Below the pieces are notes generated by a model, which had not been told where the DNA came from, searched no databases, and saw only the letters and a list, made by a program, of their open reading frames with translations. This document shows positions 11,036 through 22,000 of a stretch of 50,985 nt of DNA, piece by piece (the first letter of the stretch is position 1; the number at the start of each line of letters is the position of its first letter). Location of the stretch: NCBI RefSeq assembly GCF_000711695.1, contig NW_013546900.1, positions 1 through 50,985 on the forward strand, given 5' to 3'. This DNA comes from Tilletiaria anomala UBC 951. Lineage: Eukaryota > Basidiomycota > Exobasidiomycetes > Georgefischeriales > Tilletiariaceae. Position numbers and translations under genes: made by a program.

Positions 11036-11708
11036 TCAGCACTCATGCGGTTCAATAGAGGCTGTCCGCGTCGGTAATAATATCACTACACATGATTTAT
11101 CCATTCCACCTCCGAAGTTGCGAGCGAGCGGCTCTGGTCGCGAGTTCGGTTGACTGCCTGCTGCCTGCAGTTATGCAGCATTTCTTTGCCTCCGCGTCCT
11201 TCCTTAATCGTACTTACCGCCGGATGGTCGGTCTGGATGATGGCCAGGACTCCATCATTGAGCGGGTAGCACGCAATTCCAACAACTCTTTCCTCAAACT
11301 CAGAAGGCCTTTCCAGTGAATAGGAGAGCCCGTAACCAGGGAAGTTTTGGGGCTTCACGGGTACTGGAGAAGGAATGTACTGTGACGAACGAGAGACCTC
11401 GAGGACGAGGGAACCGCTCAGCCAATCGCGTGAATGGCTTGTCTAAGCTGTTGTGGCCAGACCACCAGCTTACCTGGACGGGCTTGAATCGCTGGTCAAG
11501 GTCTGTTAACAGCCCCAGGCCAGCAAGTCACCCGTGCCAGGTAGAGTTGGGGGTCCGTCAGGGCGATGAATGGGACTCCTTCCGCGTCAACTAGCCTGGC
11601 CTACTGGGCCCATATGTGATCGATGGTTAGAGTCTTGCAACTCCCTGAGGCTTTCTAAAAGGGTACCTGCATAACGTAGACTGCCGCGCTATCCTCTGAG
11701 TAACGCAT
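11036..11708 (-). CDS. Small unrecognised multi-exon protein, about 139 aa
   Basis: I do not recognise the family. Five exons join in phase 0 throughout: 11708-11667 (begins MRYSEDSAAVYVMQ), 11600-11532 (ARLVDAEGVPFIALTDPQLY..), 11491-11474 (18 nt, RFKPVQ), 11379-11218 (contains PGYGLSYSLERPSEFEERVV and GVLAIIQTDHPA) and 11164-11036. The first intron has a good CTAAC branch sequence and the second is only 40 nt. The last junction is the weakest: if intron 4 is not removed, the frame instead ends at 11086. The product would be acidic and soluble, without signal peptide or membrane helix. Consistent phases and the protein-like composition of exons 2 and 4 argue that it is real. It is divergent from glutaryl-CoA dehydrogenase. 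Confidence 0.5.
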
Positions 11709-12128
11709 CTTCGAGTCGTGATCTGACGTGGCTCCCTCTCAGCTTCCCAGCTGGTGCACTGATGCTATTGTTAGCTGGTGCTCATGAGAGTGAGCCCCGG
11801 CTTTTGGCGGGAGCTAGAAAGAGCGGATCACGGCAGCTTGCTCGCTCCCTCGGCAACTGCGGATGGCGGCCGAGCGGAGCGCGGGGAAGCAGCACGGCGC
11901 CTGTGTGTCTTCCAAGCAGCGAGGGGCAAAGGGAACGGCTGACTTCTCCACAGTTTGCCGTTTAACATCCCCTCATACCATCTCACCACTTCCTCCTCGA
12001 GGTTGACCGGAAAAGGGCGTGAAGAACATGTCTCCCTGGGTTTAAAGATTGTATCCGAAGTGCAATACGCCTCCCCTGGTCAAGCACAAGCGCCAGCTCA
12101 ACGGGGCCCCCTTCGACCTTTGCACACC
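11709..12128. promoter_or_regulatory. Shared divergent promoter region
   Basis: 420 bp between the start codons of the small unrecognised gene (-) and glutaryl-CoA dehydrogenase (+). The strand near the dehydrogenase is pyrimidine-rich (CATCCCCTCATACCATCTC), as is usual upstream of fungal starts. I see no clear TATA box. Confidence 0.45.
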
Positions 12129-13620
12129 ATGGCCAACTTATTTCGCTCCTCTCTCCCCTCCTCTCTGCGCGGCGCCGGTGCCCGCAGCTCCGCTGCGACG
12201 GCAGCTGTCCGCAGCGACGCCGTATCAGCGCGCGGGTATGTCAACCCTGCTAATGGCGACAACGCCTTCAATATGACCAGTGAGCAGCTATCAGGCGCCG
12301 TGATCCGAATACTCCCGGGCTGACTATCTGGCTTTGTTTCGATGGATTGCCGCCACCGCTGTGTCAGAGTTTACTCGGTTCGACTGGGAAGACCCGATGT
12401 CATTCAACAGAAAATTGACAGAAGAGGAGGTATCTATCTCGGAAACGGCCAGAGCATTCTGCCAGGAGCACCTCAAGCCCAAGATTATCGAAATGAGCCG
12501 GAAAGAATGTGAGCAATCAACGCAACCTTTTGCTATGTCCTAGATTTCATGATTCACCTCGCCGATCGTTCGAACAGCCTGGGACCCGACGATTCTACCT
12601 GCACTGGGGGAGCTTGGTTTGCTAGGTCCAACGATTCAAGGGTATGGATGTGCTGGCGTCAACAACGTCTCGTATGGGCTGATCGCACGCGAGATTGAGC
12701 GCGTCGACTCGTCGTTCCGGTCAATGATGTCGGTGCAATCATCACTCTCGATGGGTGCAATCAACCAGTTTGGTACCGAAGCGCAAAAGGCGAAGTACCT
12801 TCCACGCATGGCCAAAGGCGAGCTCGTCGGCTGCTTTGGCCTCACCGAACCGAATCACGGGTCCGACCCGGCGAACATGGAGACCGTCGCGGAGGACAAC
12901 GGACAGGGCGAGTTTACGCTGAACGGCAGCAAGACGTGGATATCCTCCTCTCCGCATGCGGACATCTTTATCATTTGGGCACGATGCAAGTGGGATAACA
13001 AGGTGCGCGGCTTCCTGGTCGAGAAGGGCACAAAGGGGCTGGAGGCGCCAAAGATCGCGAACAAGACTGCGCTGCGCGCCTCAGTGACGGGCTCGATCTT
13101 CCTGGATAACGTCAAGGTAAAGCAGGAAGATTCGCTCCTCGCACGCGCACGACCCGGGCTGGGTGCGCCATTCGAGTGCCTGAACTCTGCGCGCTTCGGC
13201 ATCGGCTGGGGCGCCATCGGTGCCTTGGAGGCGTGCATCGCTGAGACACGCGCGTACGCCCTGGAGCGGCGACAGTTCTCTAAGCCGCTCGCTGGCTTTC
13301 AGCTAGTGCAGAAGAAGATCGTCGACGCGGCGACCGAGGCAAGCCTGGGCCTGCTGGCGGCGCTGCAGCTAGGGCGCATGAAGGATGCGGGAACGTGGAG
13401 CCCTGAGATGGTGTCGCTGGTCAAGCGCAACAACTGCGGCAAGGCGCTGCAGCACGCGCGCGTGCTGCTCGAGATCTTTGGCGGAAACGCTGCCAGTGAC
13501 GAATATCACGTCGCGCGGCATGCGGCCAACCTGTACGTCGTCAACACATATGAGGGGACGCACGACATCCACTGCCTCATCCTCGGTAAGGCGATCACCG
13601 GCGAGCAGGCGTTCGCGTAA
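12129..13620 (+). CDS. Glutaryl-CoA dehydrogenase, mitochondrial
   Basis: FAD-dependent acyl-CoA dehydrogenase that oxidises and decarboxylates glutaryl-CoA to crotonyl-CoA in the mitochondrial matrix, in lysine, hydroxylysine and tryptophan breakdown. Three exons, 12129-12279, 12368-12508 and 12578-13620, give 444 aa, close to human GCDH. The N-terminus ([20 protein letters not shown]) is an Arg/Ser-rich matrix presequence. Family landmarks: FDWEDP near the mature start, [23 protein letters not shown]/substrate loop [32 protein letters not shown], and the C-terminal [18 protein letters not shown] with the catalytic Glu. The glutaryl-specific Arg in SSFRSMM separates it from butyryl- or isovaleryl-CoA dehydrogenases. 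It is convergent with a COX14-like gene. Confidence 0.95.
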
Positions 13621-13910
13621 GCCGGCGCTGCATCCCATTATTACATGCGACGCATGCCAGGAACAGAGTCTTCTTGGTTGTCTTGGCTGCTTGTAGGCTC
13701 GCACACTACAACTTGCTGTGTATTAAAAATTGGCTTGCTTCGTAAAAAGAATGAAAAGAGTGGTGCGGTGTGAAGCGATGAGGTTACATGCTGTGCTACA
13801 AGCACGGGTCATCAGCGAGGCAAGCGAGAAGGGTGGGGCTGGGTAGAGCGGACCGGTGGGAGACCTACAGCAAAGGTTCGGTTCCAAGTAGGAAGCGTTG
13901 CTCTGCCATT

Positions 13911-14274
13911 TCACGAAGGATAGCGCGGCGGCGGGCTGACCTTTGAGCTGTCTTCTTGGGCCCACGTGGGTGCTGCAGCTGCTGCGATGGCTGATGTTGA
14001 TGGTGACAGGTGTTCGTCGTGCGAGCCTGCAGCATTGATCGCGACAGATTGGATCTGCGAAGGAGAAAAGATGAGACGGGTATCAGGAAATGGCGTTTCA
14101 TTGCTCACTATGCGTCGCTCTGCCAAGATGACTGCCACTCACCGCACGCTCGTCCCTTCGGCTCTTCCACACGGCCGCGGTCAGCCAGAGCCCCCAGACA
14201 CTGAGGCCCACGGAGGCGGTGACGGTCGCGCGGTGCGCAAAGTTGGCGATATGCGATGTAAAAAGGCTAAACAT
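13911..14274 (-). CDS. COX14-like cytochrome c oxidase assembly factor
   Basis: Small single-span protein of 91 aa from two exons, 14274-14143 and 14054-13911, joined in phase 0 across an 88-nt GTGAGT..CAG intron. Exon 1 carries the signature NFAHRATVTASVGLSVWGLW, an HR-T-V segment leading into one membrane helix, followed by a basic WKSRRDERA. This matches the layout of COX14 (a short N-terminus, HR-TV helix, then a charged tail), an inner-membrane protein that couples Cox1 translation to complex IV assembly. The tail (Ala-rich, ending PPPRYPS) is poorly conserved. Other tiny mitochondrial membrane proteins have a similar shape, so the name is a family-level inference. Confidence 0.6.
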
Positions 14275-15152
14275 GCCGAGAGAAGAGGATTTGAGCGCAG
14301 ATGATTAAGGTGGGGTGGGGTACCGAGGGCAGTCGAGGACGGGCTTGATGAAAGAAGTGCGTGCCGACGGGTGTGTTGGGCTTGTGGGGCTGCTGCTGAA
14401 GAAGCACACGGGGGAAGATCTCAAGCTACGCAAGCGCTATGTCACCCTACTCTACGCAATGTAATACTTAAAGTGGATCTGGGGATGAATGCAGCAAATG
14501 CTAATGAAAGGAAACGGTGAGGGAGAGACACGGATGACTGGCGGAACGGCACAATTGGTCACACCTCACACTTGGCGAAAACCCCATTCCCCATAGGCGA
14601 TGACCCCAACGCTTGCCACTACGGGGGTCGCGGTCGAGTCGATGGCGAAGCGAGGTGGACTGTGCGAGCGGCATGCGGAAGCTGCAATAAGCAGAGGCGG
14701 AGTGGGGCCGTTTTGTTGAGAGAGCGACCGCATCGCCGAGAAGGCATCCTCGTCGAATTGAATGGATCAAAACCAACCCTGGAAATCTCCCAGAAAGGAC
14801 GCTTGGGTGTCAACAACGCCAGCGCGGCACTGCAGCAGTGTGCATGTATACCACCAACACCACGGAGGGAGATCCAATCGAGAGAGATTGTGTTGTTCTA
14901 TTCCCCTTCCAACCACATCCATCCCAACTCATCCCACCCCATCCCATCAGCAGCAGCGTCCCCTGCTTCCCCTTCTCTCAAGGAGCAGTAGCGGGTGAGG
15001 CAAAAGGATCCGCGTGGGCATTGTCAGCCGCTGGCACCCCAGTGGCACAGTCAGCACAGAACAATTGCTTCGCTCGCATACGCCAACGCGCGCTTGCCGA
15101 CCCCCCCCCTCGGCTGCATCGATTGGATCTGCCCCTCTCCTCCCCCAGGACC
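14275..15152. promoter_or_regulatory. Divergent intergenic region, COX14-like / BOI-like
   Basis: 878 bp between two start codons. The last 250 bp before the BOI-like ATG are strongly C-rich (CATCCCAACTCATCCCACC). A possible leader intron runs from a GTGAGG donor near 14995 to TCCCCCAG ending at 15148, four bases before the ATG. I find no other gene. Confidence 0.45.
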
Positions 15153-18100
15153 ATGGCATCGGCACAGGAGATCGTGTATGCCCTGCACGAATTTGAGGCC
15201 GAGAATGCAGACGAAGTTTCGTTCAAGGCGGGCGATGCGATCATCGTCGTCGAAAAGGATGATGCATACGGCGACGGATGGTGGCAGGTGAGTGATGATG
15301 GCTGACTCGCATCCTCTATTATACATGCACATGCTGACCCCCCTTCACATGCTCCTCTACAACGCTCGTCGCTCGTAGGGCACAAACGAAAAAGGCGAAA
15401 GCGGCCTGTTCCCCTTTAGCTACACAACATACGACAAGGCGCTCGCATTAGGAAACAAGGAGGCCGTCGCATCTACCAACGCTGCCGCCGCCGCATCAGC
15501 CGGTGGTAGCAGCAACAACATCAACAACAACGCCAATTCCGCCGGCGCAGGCTTAGCCACAGGGGGGCCTGAGGTGGCCAACGCATCGGGCGTCACTGCG
15601 GACCTCGATAGCGCCATCAATGAGCTGAGGCTCAGTTCCTCGTCGATACAGAACAGCTCCTCCATCAGCGGCACCATCCCCGGCGGCCTGCCGGCGTCCA
15701 TGTTCGCCGATTCTGCAGGAGCGCAGCTGGAAGGATTCAGCAAGGCGCTCGGTGACGGCGGCGAGGGTCCTGACGCAGCTGCAGGCGGCGCAGAGGACAC
15801 CATGTCCATCGGCGCTGACACCGAGGAAGGCGCCGACGGTGACGACGAGTATCGCTTACGTTCGGCGGCGCGCGCGGCGCTCGCTGCGAACGCCAAGAAG
15901 AGCCTCGCCAGCGCGGGTGCGCAGGAGCGCGCCGAGGAGGAGCGTCGCAAGAGCGCCGCGCTGAAGAGCTTCCAGGATGAGGAGCGGCGGCAGCGCGAGC
16001 TCCTGCTGCAGAAGGACAAGGAGCGCTCGGGGGGAGCCGGGTCCGCCGCCGCGTCCCTAGCCAAGAAGAGCACGTCGGTGCCGTTCGCAGGGCTCGAGAT
16101 GAGCGACGAGAGCGATAGCGAGGGCAGCCTCGGCGACTTTGCGGACGACTTGGGCGCCGACGGCTCCAAGAGTTATAGCCCGCTCTTTGGGAATCAGCAC
16201 GCGGCGCAGAAAAAGCCTCTGCAGATCGAATCGCAACAGCAGCAACAGAATGGACTTTCTTCACTGGATCGTGAGGAGAGCCTCGCATCGGCCGCCGCCA
16301 CAGCGGCCGCAGCGGCCGCTGCGCTCCCGCCGCCTTCGAATTCCAACGTCATTCTCGCACAGCAGGGCCAGCAGCAGCGCAGCCTCTCGCCCATCCCGAG
16401 CGCCTCGGGTCACCTCTCCGCGAGCACTACCGGCGGCAGCATCAGCCGCGGCTCGCCGCAGCTCGGCGCCAGTAAGGACGAGGGTGAGCAGGCCGTCGGC
16501 ACTCTCGCGTCAGTCTCATCAGTCGAAAAGTACAGCAGCACCAATCTGCCGCGCAAGTCGTCCGATGGCCACTCGATGCGCCAGCGCAGCGGGACCTTCG
16601 ACAGCTCCGCGCGCAGCGCCACACCCGGCGGTGGCACCGGCGCGGGCACCGGCACCGGTACGACTGGCACACCCGCGACATCCGTGGCTGGGGGCACGGC
16701 GGTGCGGCCCTCGGGCGACCCATTCGAGTGGAACATCGAGCAGGTCGTAGAGTGGGCGCGTATGAAAGGCTGGGACGAGGCAAACGTCGTCAGCAAGTTT
16801 TCCGAGCACGAGATCTCTGGCGACGTCCTCCTCGAGATGGACGCCAACATGCTCAAGGAGATTGATATTCTCGCGTTCGGCACTCGCCATAAGGTCGCAG
16901 TCGCCATCCGCGAGCTCAAGAAGAGCGTCCAAGACGAAAAGGCTGGCGTCGCTGCTGGTGTTGGCATCGGACGCGCCCCAAGTCCCGCATACGGCGCTGC
17001 TGCTACGGGCGCCGGTATGCAGCGAGGATCGAGCTTCTCACAGGAGCGCGGTGCCGACGGCGGCAGCGGCGGTGCACAGTTCGACCAGCCAATGCTTTCC
17101 TCCGCTTCGCTCGCTGGCTCACAGCTGTTGCAACAGCAGTATGCCTCATCAAACTCCGCTGCGGGGAACTTTGGTATAGGCTTCCCCGGCTCCGGCTCTT
17201 CACAAGGTATGCGCGCAGGCGTGATGATGGACAGCCGCAACTTCAGCAACGCGACTGCCCCGCCGCTCGGTGTCGCTGGTGGGTTCTCACCCGATATGGG
17301 TGCGTACAATGGCGGTGCTGTCGGTGGCGGTATGGGTGGTGGCGGTATTGGAAATGATAGAGAGGTGATGAGCGATGTGAGTTGACCCGAGCAGCAAGAC
17401 TGCTTCGTCCAATCGCTGAGTGTCTCTTCGGTTTTTGATTTAAAAACGCTTACTTTTGCTAACCCAGGACGAGAGCGCCAGCGGATTGCGCAAGTTTGGC
17501 AGGAAGCGGCGCACGGTCAAGTCAAGCGAGGAACAGATGATAAGTGCACCGCTAGGCTCGCCGCGGAAGCGCGAGTCGGCTGGATCACGCTCCGTCGGTG
17601 CGGGCGAGCGCACGTCTTTCTTCGGCATCCGTCCTCGCAGTCGCCACGACACAGGAGGGGCTAGCGGAGCAGGTGCCTCCTCTTCTGCTGCGGGTAGCCG
17701 CCCCTTCTCACGCTTCGTCCCTAAGCGCCTCGGCGCGCCGAACCAGCCAGACCTTAAGAGCCAGATTTCCGGACCGACGGGCTCGCCGCAGTACGACGCG
17801 GGGGGCGACACTGCACGTCGCTCACGTCTGAGCGCCAACAGCGACGGGGTGCTTGGCAGCGTCGGCCCCACGCCAGGCGATTGGGGCCAGGTACCTGTCA
17901 GCCCGACTGAGGTCAGGGAGGGTTCGGTCATGTCGCGCATCAGGCCGGTGGACTTTGAGGGATGGATGAAAAAGAAAGGGGAGAGGTATAATGCGTGGAA
18001 ACCGAGGTATCTCGCGCTCAAGGGTAGCGATTTGGTCATCCTGCGGGATCCAGAAGTGAGTGGCCGCTTGCTCACTTGCTCTTCCTCACGGAGGCACAAT

Positions 18101-18618
18101 GTGTTCTGACCCCTGCTTTTGCTTGCTTGCAGGCCGACAAGATCAAGGGCTACATCTCGATGAAGGGCTACAAGCTTATCTCGGACGAGAACGTCAACCC
18201 TGGCAAGTACGGGTTCAAACTGCTCCACGAGCACGAAAAGCCGCACTATTTCAGCTCAGAGGATCCCATCATCGTCAGGGACTGGATGAAGTCCCTGATG
18301 AAGGCTACCATCGGAAGAGATCACAGCTGTGAGTCTTCTGTGCAAGACTGCAGGTACTTCCTCAGTGACTGAACAAACGTCGAATCATTTGCTTGCTCCT
18401 ATGCAGTCCCTGTCATCTCTTCCTACAACAACGCAACCATCTCCTTGAAGGAGGCTCAACGCATGAACCCTCCTCCGCGGCCGCCGTCGCCCACATCGCG
18501 AGCCAGGACACAAAAGGCAAGAGCAAGGGAGAACCCGGATCAGCTGACCGCAAAGGACGCGGCCGTCTTGATGGGCCTCAGCAGCAACCAGGGCCTCGGC
18601 GGGTCTCAGTACCGCTAG
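15153..18618 (+). CDS. Boi1/Boi2-like polarity scaffold (SH3-SAM-PH)
   Basis: Predicted cortical scaffold like yeast Boi1/Boi2 and fission yeast Pob1, which link Cdc42/Rho signalling to exocytosis and actin at growth sites. Five exons, 15153-15287, 15379-17376, 17468-18055, 18133-18328 and 18407-18618, give 1042 aa. Domains: SH3 at 1-62 (YALHEFEAENADEVSFKAGD..GWWQ | GTNEKGESGLFPFSY, split by intron 1), a charged helix with EEERRKSAAL at about 235-275, a SAM domain at about 495-562 (WNIEQVVEWARMKGWDEANV), and a PH domain at about 870-970 (FEGWMKKKGERYNAWKPRYL.. ending RDWMKSLMKATIG), split by intron 3. The C-terminus has a Pro-rich PPPRPPSPTSR segment. The domain order is diagnostic of this family. 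It is convergent with a RhoGEF gene, 472 bp away. Confidence 0.93.
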
Positions 18619-19090
18619 CTCAGGCTAGGCTAGGTTAGGCCAGGCGCCTGTCCAATGTTGGTGGGCCGGGGAGGTTGTCGCACGTTCCATCATGGATTTC
18701 TCCGCGGGTTTTCCAGGTGCCTTCTTGTTCACAACGTGGGCCAGAGTGATACCTCGATACGGACATGTTACAGACAACCAAACGTTTTATGCATATTGTG
18801 TATCGTGTGCAAGCCCGTCGAGCGAGGCGCTGCTCTGAGTGGTGCGCGTGCGGGATCTTACAGGAATTGCATTACAGGAATTGCGACTGCTGAATGCGGA
18901 TACGGACAGGTCCAGCCTCTCATCAAATCAAAAAGCCCGAAGAATAATCATAGCAATCCGCTATCCGATAGTATCTGCTTGCACGTCTCGAGCTCCGACG
19001 CCTGGAGCTCAAGGTCGCGGCGAAGCCGTCTGCGAACGGAAAGACATACCGCGTTCAACCTTTGGAAGCCTTGCAATCGGAACTTGGGAC
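18619..19090. other. Convergent 3' intergenic region
   Basis: 472 bp between the stop codons of the BOI-like and RhoGEF genes. Just after the BOI-like stop there is a short imperfect AGGCT/AGGTT pentamer repeat (about 18619-18643). No coding frame is visible. Confidence 0.6.
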
Positions 19091-22000
19091 TCACCTTAGA
19101 TTCATGTTGATCTCGTTCCTTTCGGCCTTGGTCCTTTGGATCTCCTTGCGCAGCACTGCGAGTTCGTGACTCTCGGGCGCCTGCGTATCCTCGTACATGT
19201 GGTCCAATTCTTCGTTGAAGGCCTGCACGAAATAAGCATTGTCAGATCCAGGATGGCCACATACAGAGCAGACAAAAATGGCACTCACCCTGTGCAGCTC
19301 GGTGTTCTCTAAACGACCATCAGCTTCGAGCGCTGTGAGCAGCTCGCACTTGCGCTCGAGCCCCATCATTCTGGTGCGAAGAGGCTGCACTTTCGCAGCT
19401 TCCTCGCGTAAGGCTTGCAACTCCGCCTCAGACGTGACTGCGACGGGAACGCCTGGGCCGTGATGCAAAATGACTGCCAGGTCTTGTTCTTCAGCGTCAA
19501 AGTCGCCCTCTGCGTCTGCAAGCCACTTTAAGAGCTGAAGGTTGAGGTCTTTGGAAAGCTGTAGGGACGCGAATGCGCCTCGTAAGCATCGAGACCCAGC
19601 ACACAGTCGACATGAAGACACTCACCCCGTTGAACTCCTTGTTGCTCATGTGCTCGCGTTTGTCTTCAACACCCACGAGGAACTGTCTCATCTGCGCAAA
19701 GGCTTCGCGTCGCTCATTTGCGCGATACTGTTGCCGCTTGAGACTCTGTCGCCAGCGATGATGTCCGGACGGACTGCTGTCACTGGCATACGCGGCCGGC
19801 GGAGGCGGCGCATTCACACGTGGCGATGGCGAGAGGATGCCTGGGTGAGGAGAGACGTTCACCGGTGATGGACAGCCATCTACAGAGTGCGCAGCGCGCT
19901 TGGGTGGCTTGCCAGTTGGCGTCGCATCCAGCGGGGCGCTGCGCTTGGAGCCGGACATGCTGCGCTCGCAGGATGGCACGCCACGAAGCTTCGATGGCAG
20001 ATTGGGGCTGGGTTGGCGTTTGGCTGGTAACGCTTGTGGAGTTCGTTTCGGAGAAGCAGGCTCATGCGGAGGCATCTGTGTCGCATCATAAGGCAGACTG
20101 AGGTGCCGAGCGCGCGGACTCGACCTTGGTGTGTATTGTGCCGCCCCTTTCTCGCCCTCGCGCGTGGGGATGTGGTCATCTGGGCGCGGAGAAAGAATTT
20201 CAATGCGTGTCGGCGTGCCAGAAGGACTGGACGACAATGGTCCTCCCGGCCCCAAGGAGGACATCGCTCCCTTCTTCACGAGCTTCCTTGGGCTGGGCGA
20301 TGCGCTGCCGTGCTTCTCCTTTGTTGTGCCGATGTCCTTGCTCTTGACAGGCGTTCCTTCCTTGTTTCTACTCGAGGTTGTCGCCTTCGTCGCAGAGGTC
20401 CCCGCAGCAGAGTGGGTCTTCATGCTAGATTGACCATACGACACAGATGACGCCTTGCTGCGCCTGCCAGCAGTTGAGTACGGTTCGCTGTCCGTCGAGC
20501 TGCGGATGCTTCCGGGTGTGGCAGCATGCAACAGATTGCGGCCAAAGTTCTCTAGGCCTTCCACGACGCCCTTTTTGGAGGTGGACGGCGTAGATGGATC
20601 GGGGCTGAGTGTGTTGCGGAAGTCTTGCTTGTCAGCCGGAAGCGTTGAGGCGACATCCGCCATGAAGGCATGCAACGAGGTCAGACTGACCCGCTCGGTG
20701 CGCTTCGCCCAGCCTTCTTCGCGGGTGTGTACGCGCAGGTAGCAGAAGCAGTCATCCAAGTCGAGATCCTCCATGCGCACGGCCGCATGCGCCGGCATTT
20801 CTTCCGGACCGAGCGGAAGCGCCTCGGCTGCGTCTGCCTCGTTCAGAACGACATGCAGCACAACAGCCGTCTGCAGTACCAATGTAGGACCGGTGGGCGC
20901 ATAGGGTCAGCAACAGACCACACGTACACGACCAAGGATGCACACACCTTCTTTTGCTCCTGCAGCCAGCTCCTTCGCGTATAGATATTCCAGTAGATGA
21001 CCTGCCTGGGCAGGACGATGCTTCTATCGCGACTGTCAAAGCTTGCGGGCAATATCTCGCAGCGCGCATGGCTCCTATGCCCTCGCGTCTTGAGCAGCGC
21101 CTGCGCTCTCCAGAGATTCTCGAGGAAGCGTGTCTTCTGCATCCGCGCCGGCACAGCTGCGGAGCCGTTCGTCTCGCTGACGACGTACTGCCGTGTCGGC
21201 CGGTTGGCCCAGCGGTCGCCCGAGACATTGGACATCATCTTGAAGAAGGACAGTTGGAAGTCCGGGCCACCGAGGTCGTACGCCTGCACGTCGAGCAGGT
21301 CGATCATCCCGCGGAACGCAAGCTCACCTTTCTTGCTGCCGTAGCCGAGCAGTGCACTCCCGCCGCCGGCGCTGCTGCTGTTGCCGCCACTGTGCTTCTC
21401 GGTGTAAGCCTTCATCTGGTCGGCCAGTTTGGACAGGTCATCGAGACCGACTAGCTGCCTGCCGGACGCGGTTGGCGTGCTGCGCTTGACGACGGCGAGA
21501 CGATCGTCGAAGAGAAAGAGGGTGACGTGCAGCGTGCGCGTCGCCATCTGCACGCCACCGGGCGAGAAGAGCGCCGCTGGCCCGAGCGCGGCGATCAGGC
21601 TCTCGGCGGGGAAGTCATCCACGTCGACGGAGTCGATGAACTCGCGATGCGCGCTGATCAGCTCGGCGGGGAAGCCCTCAACGCTGCGCGAGAAGGACCA
21701 GAGCACCGCGGCGCGCTTGGTTTTGTCGTCCGCCTCGCAGCTCGCAATGCGGCTCGCGAGTACGACGGCCTCCTCGAGCCGAATGCGCTGCGGATCACGT
21801 TGCGACATGTATTTTACGAGGCCGTTGAGCATTAGCGTGTACCGCGGAATGCGCTGCACTGGCTCCATGAGCAGCTCGCGCACGCCCACGTTGCCGATCC
21901 CCGAGGTGGTGCTCTTGACCTTCTCGAGGTACTCCTTGAAAGTCTTTTTCTTGCTCATGGTCTGCTCGATGTGCTTCGCCTTTTCGATGTTTGCAAAGTA

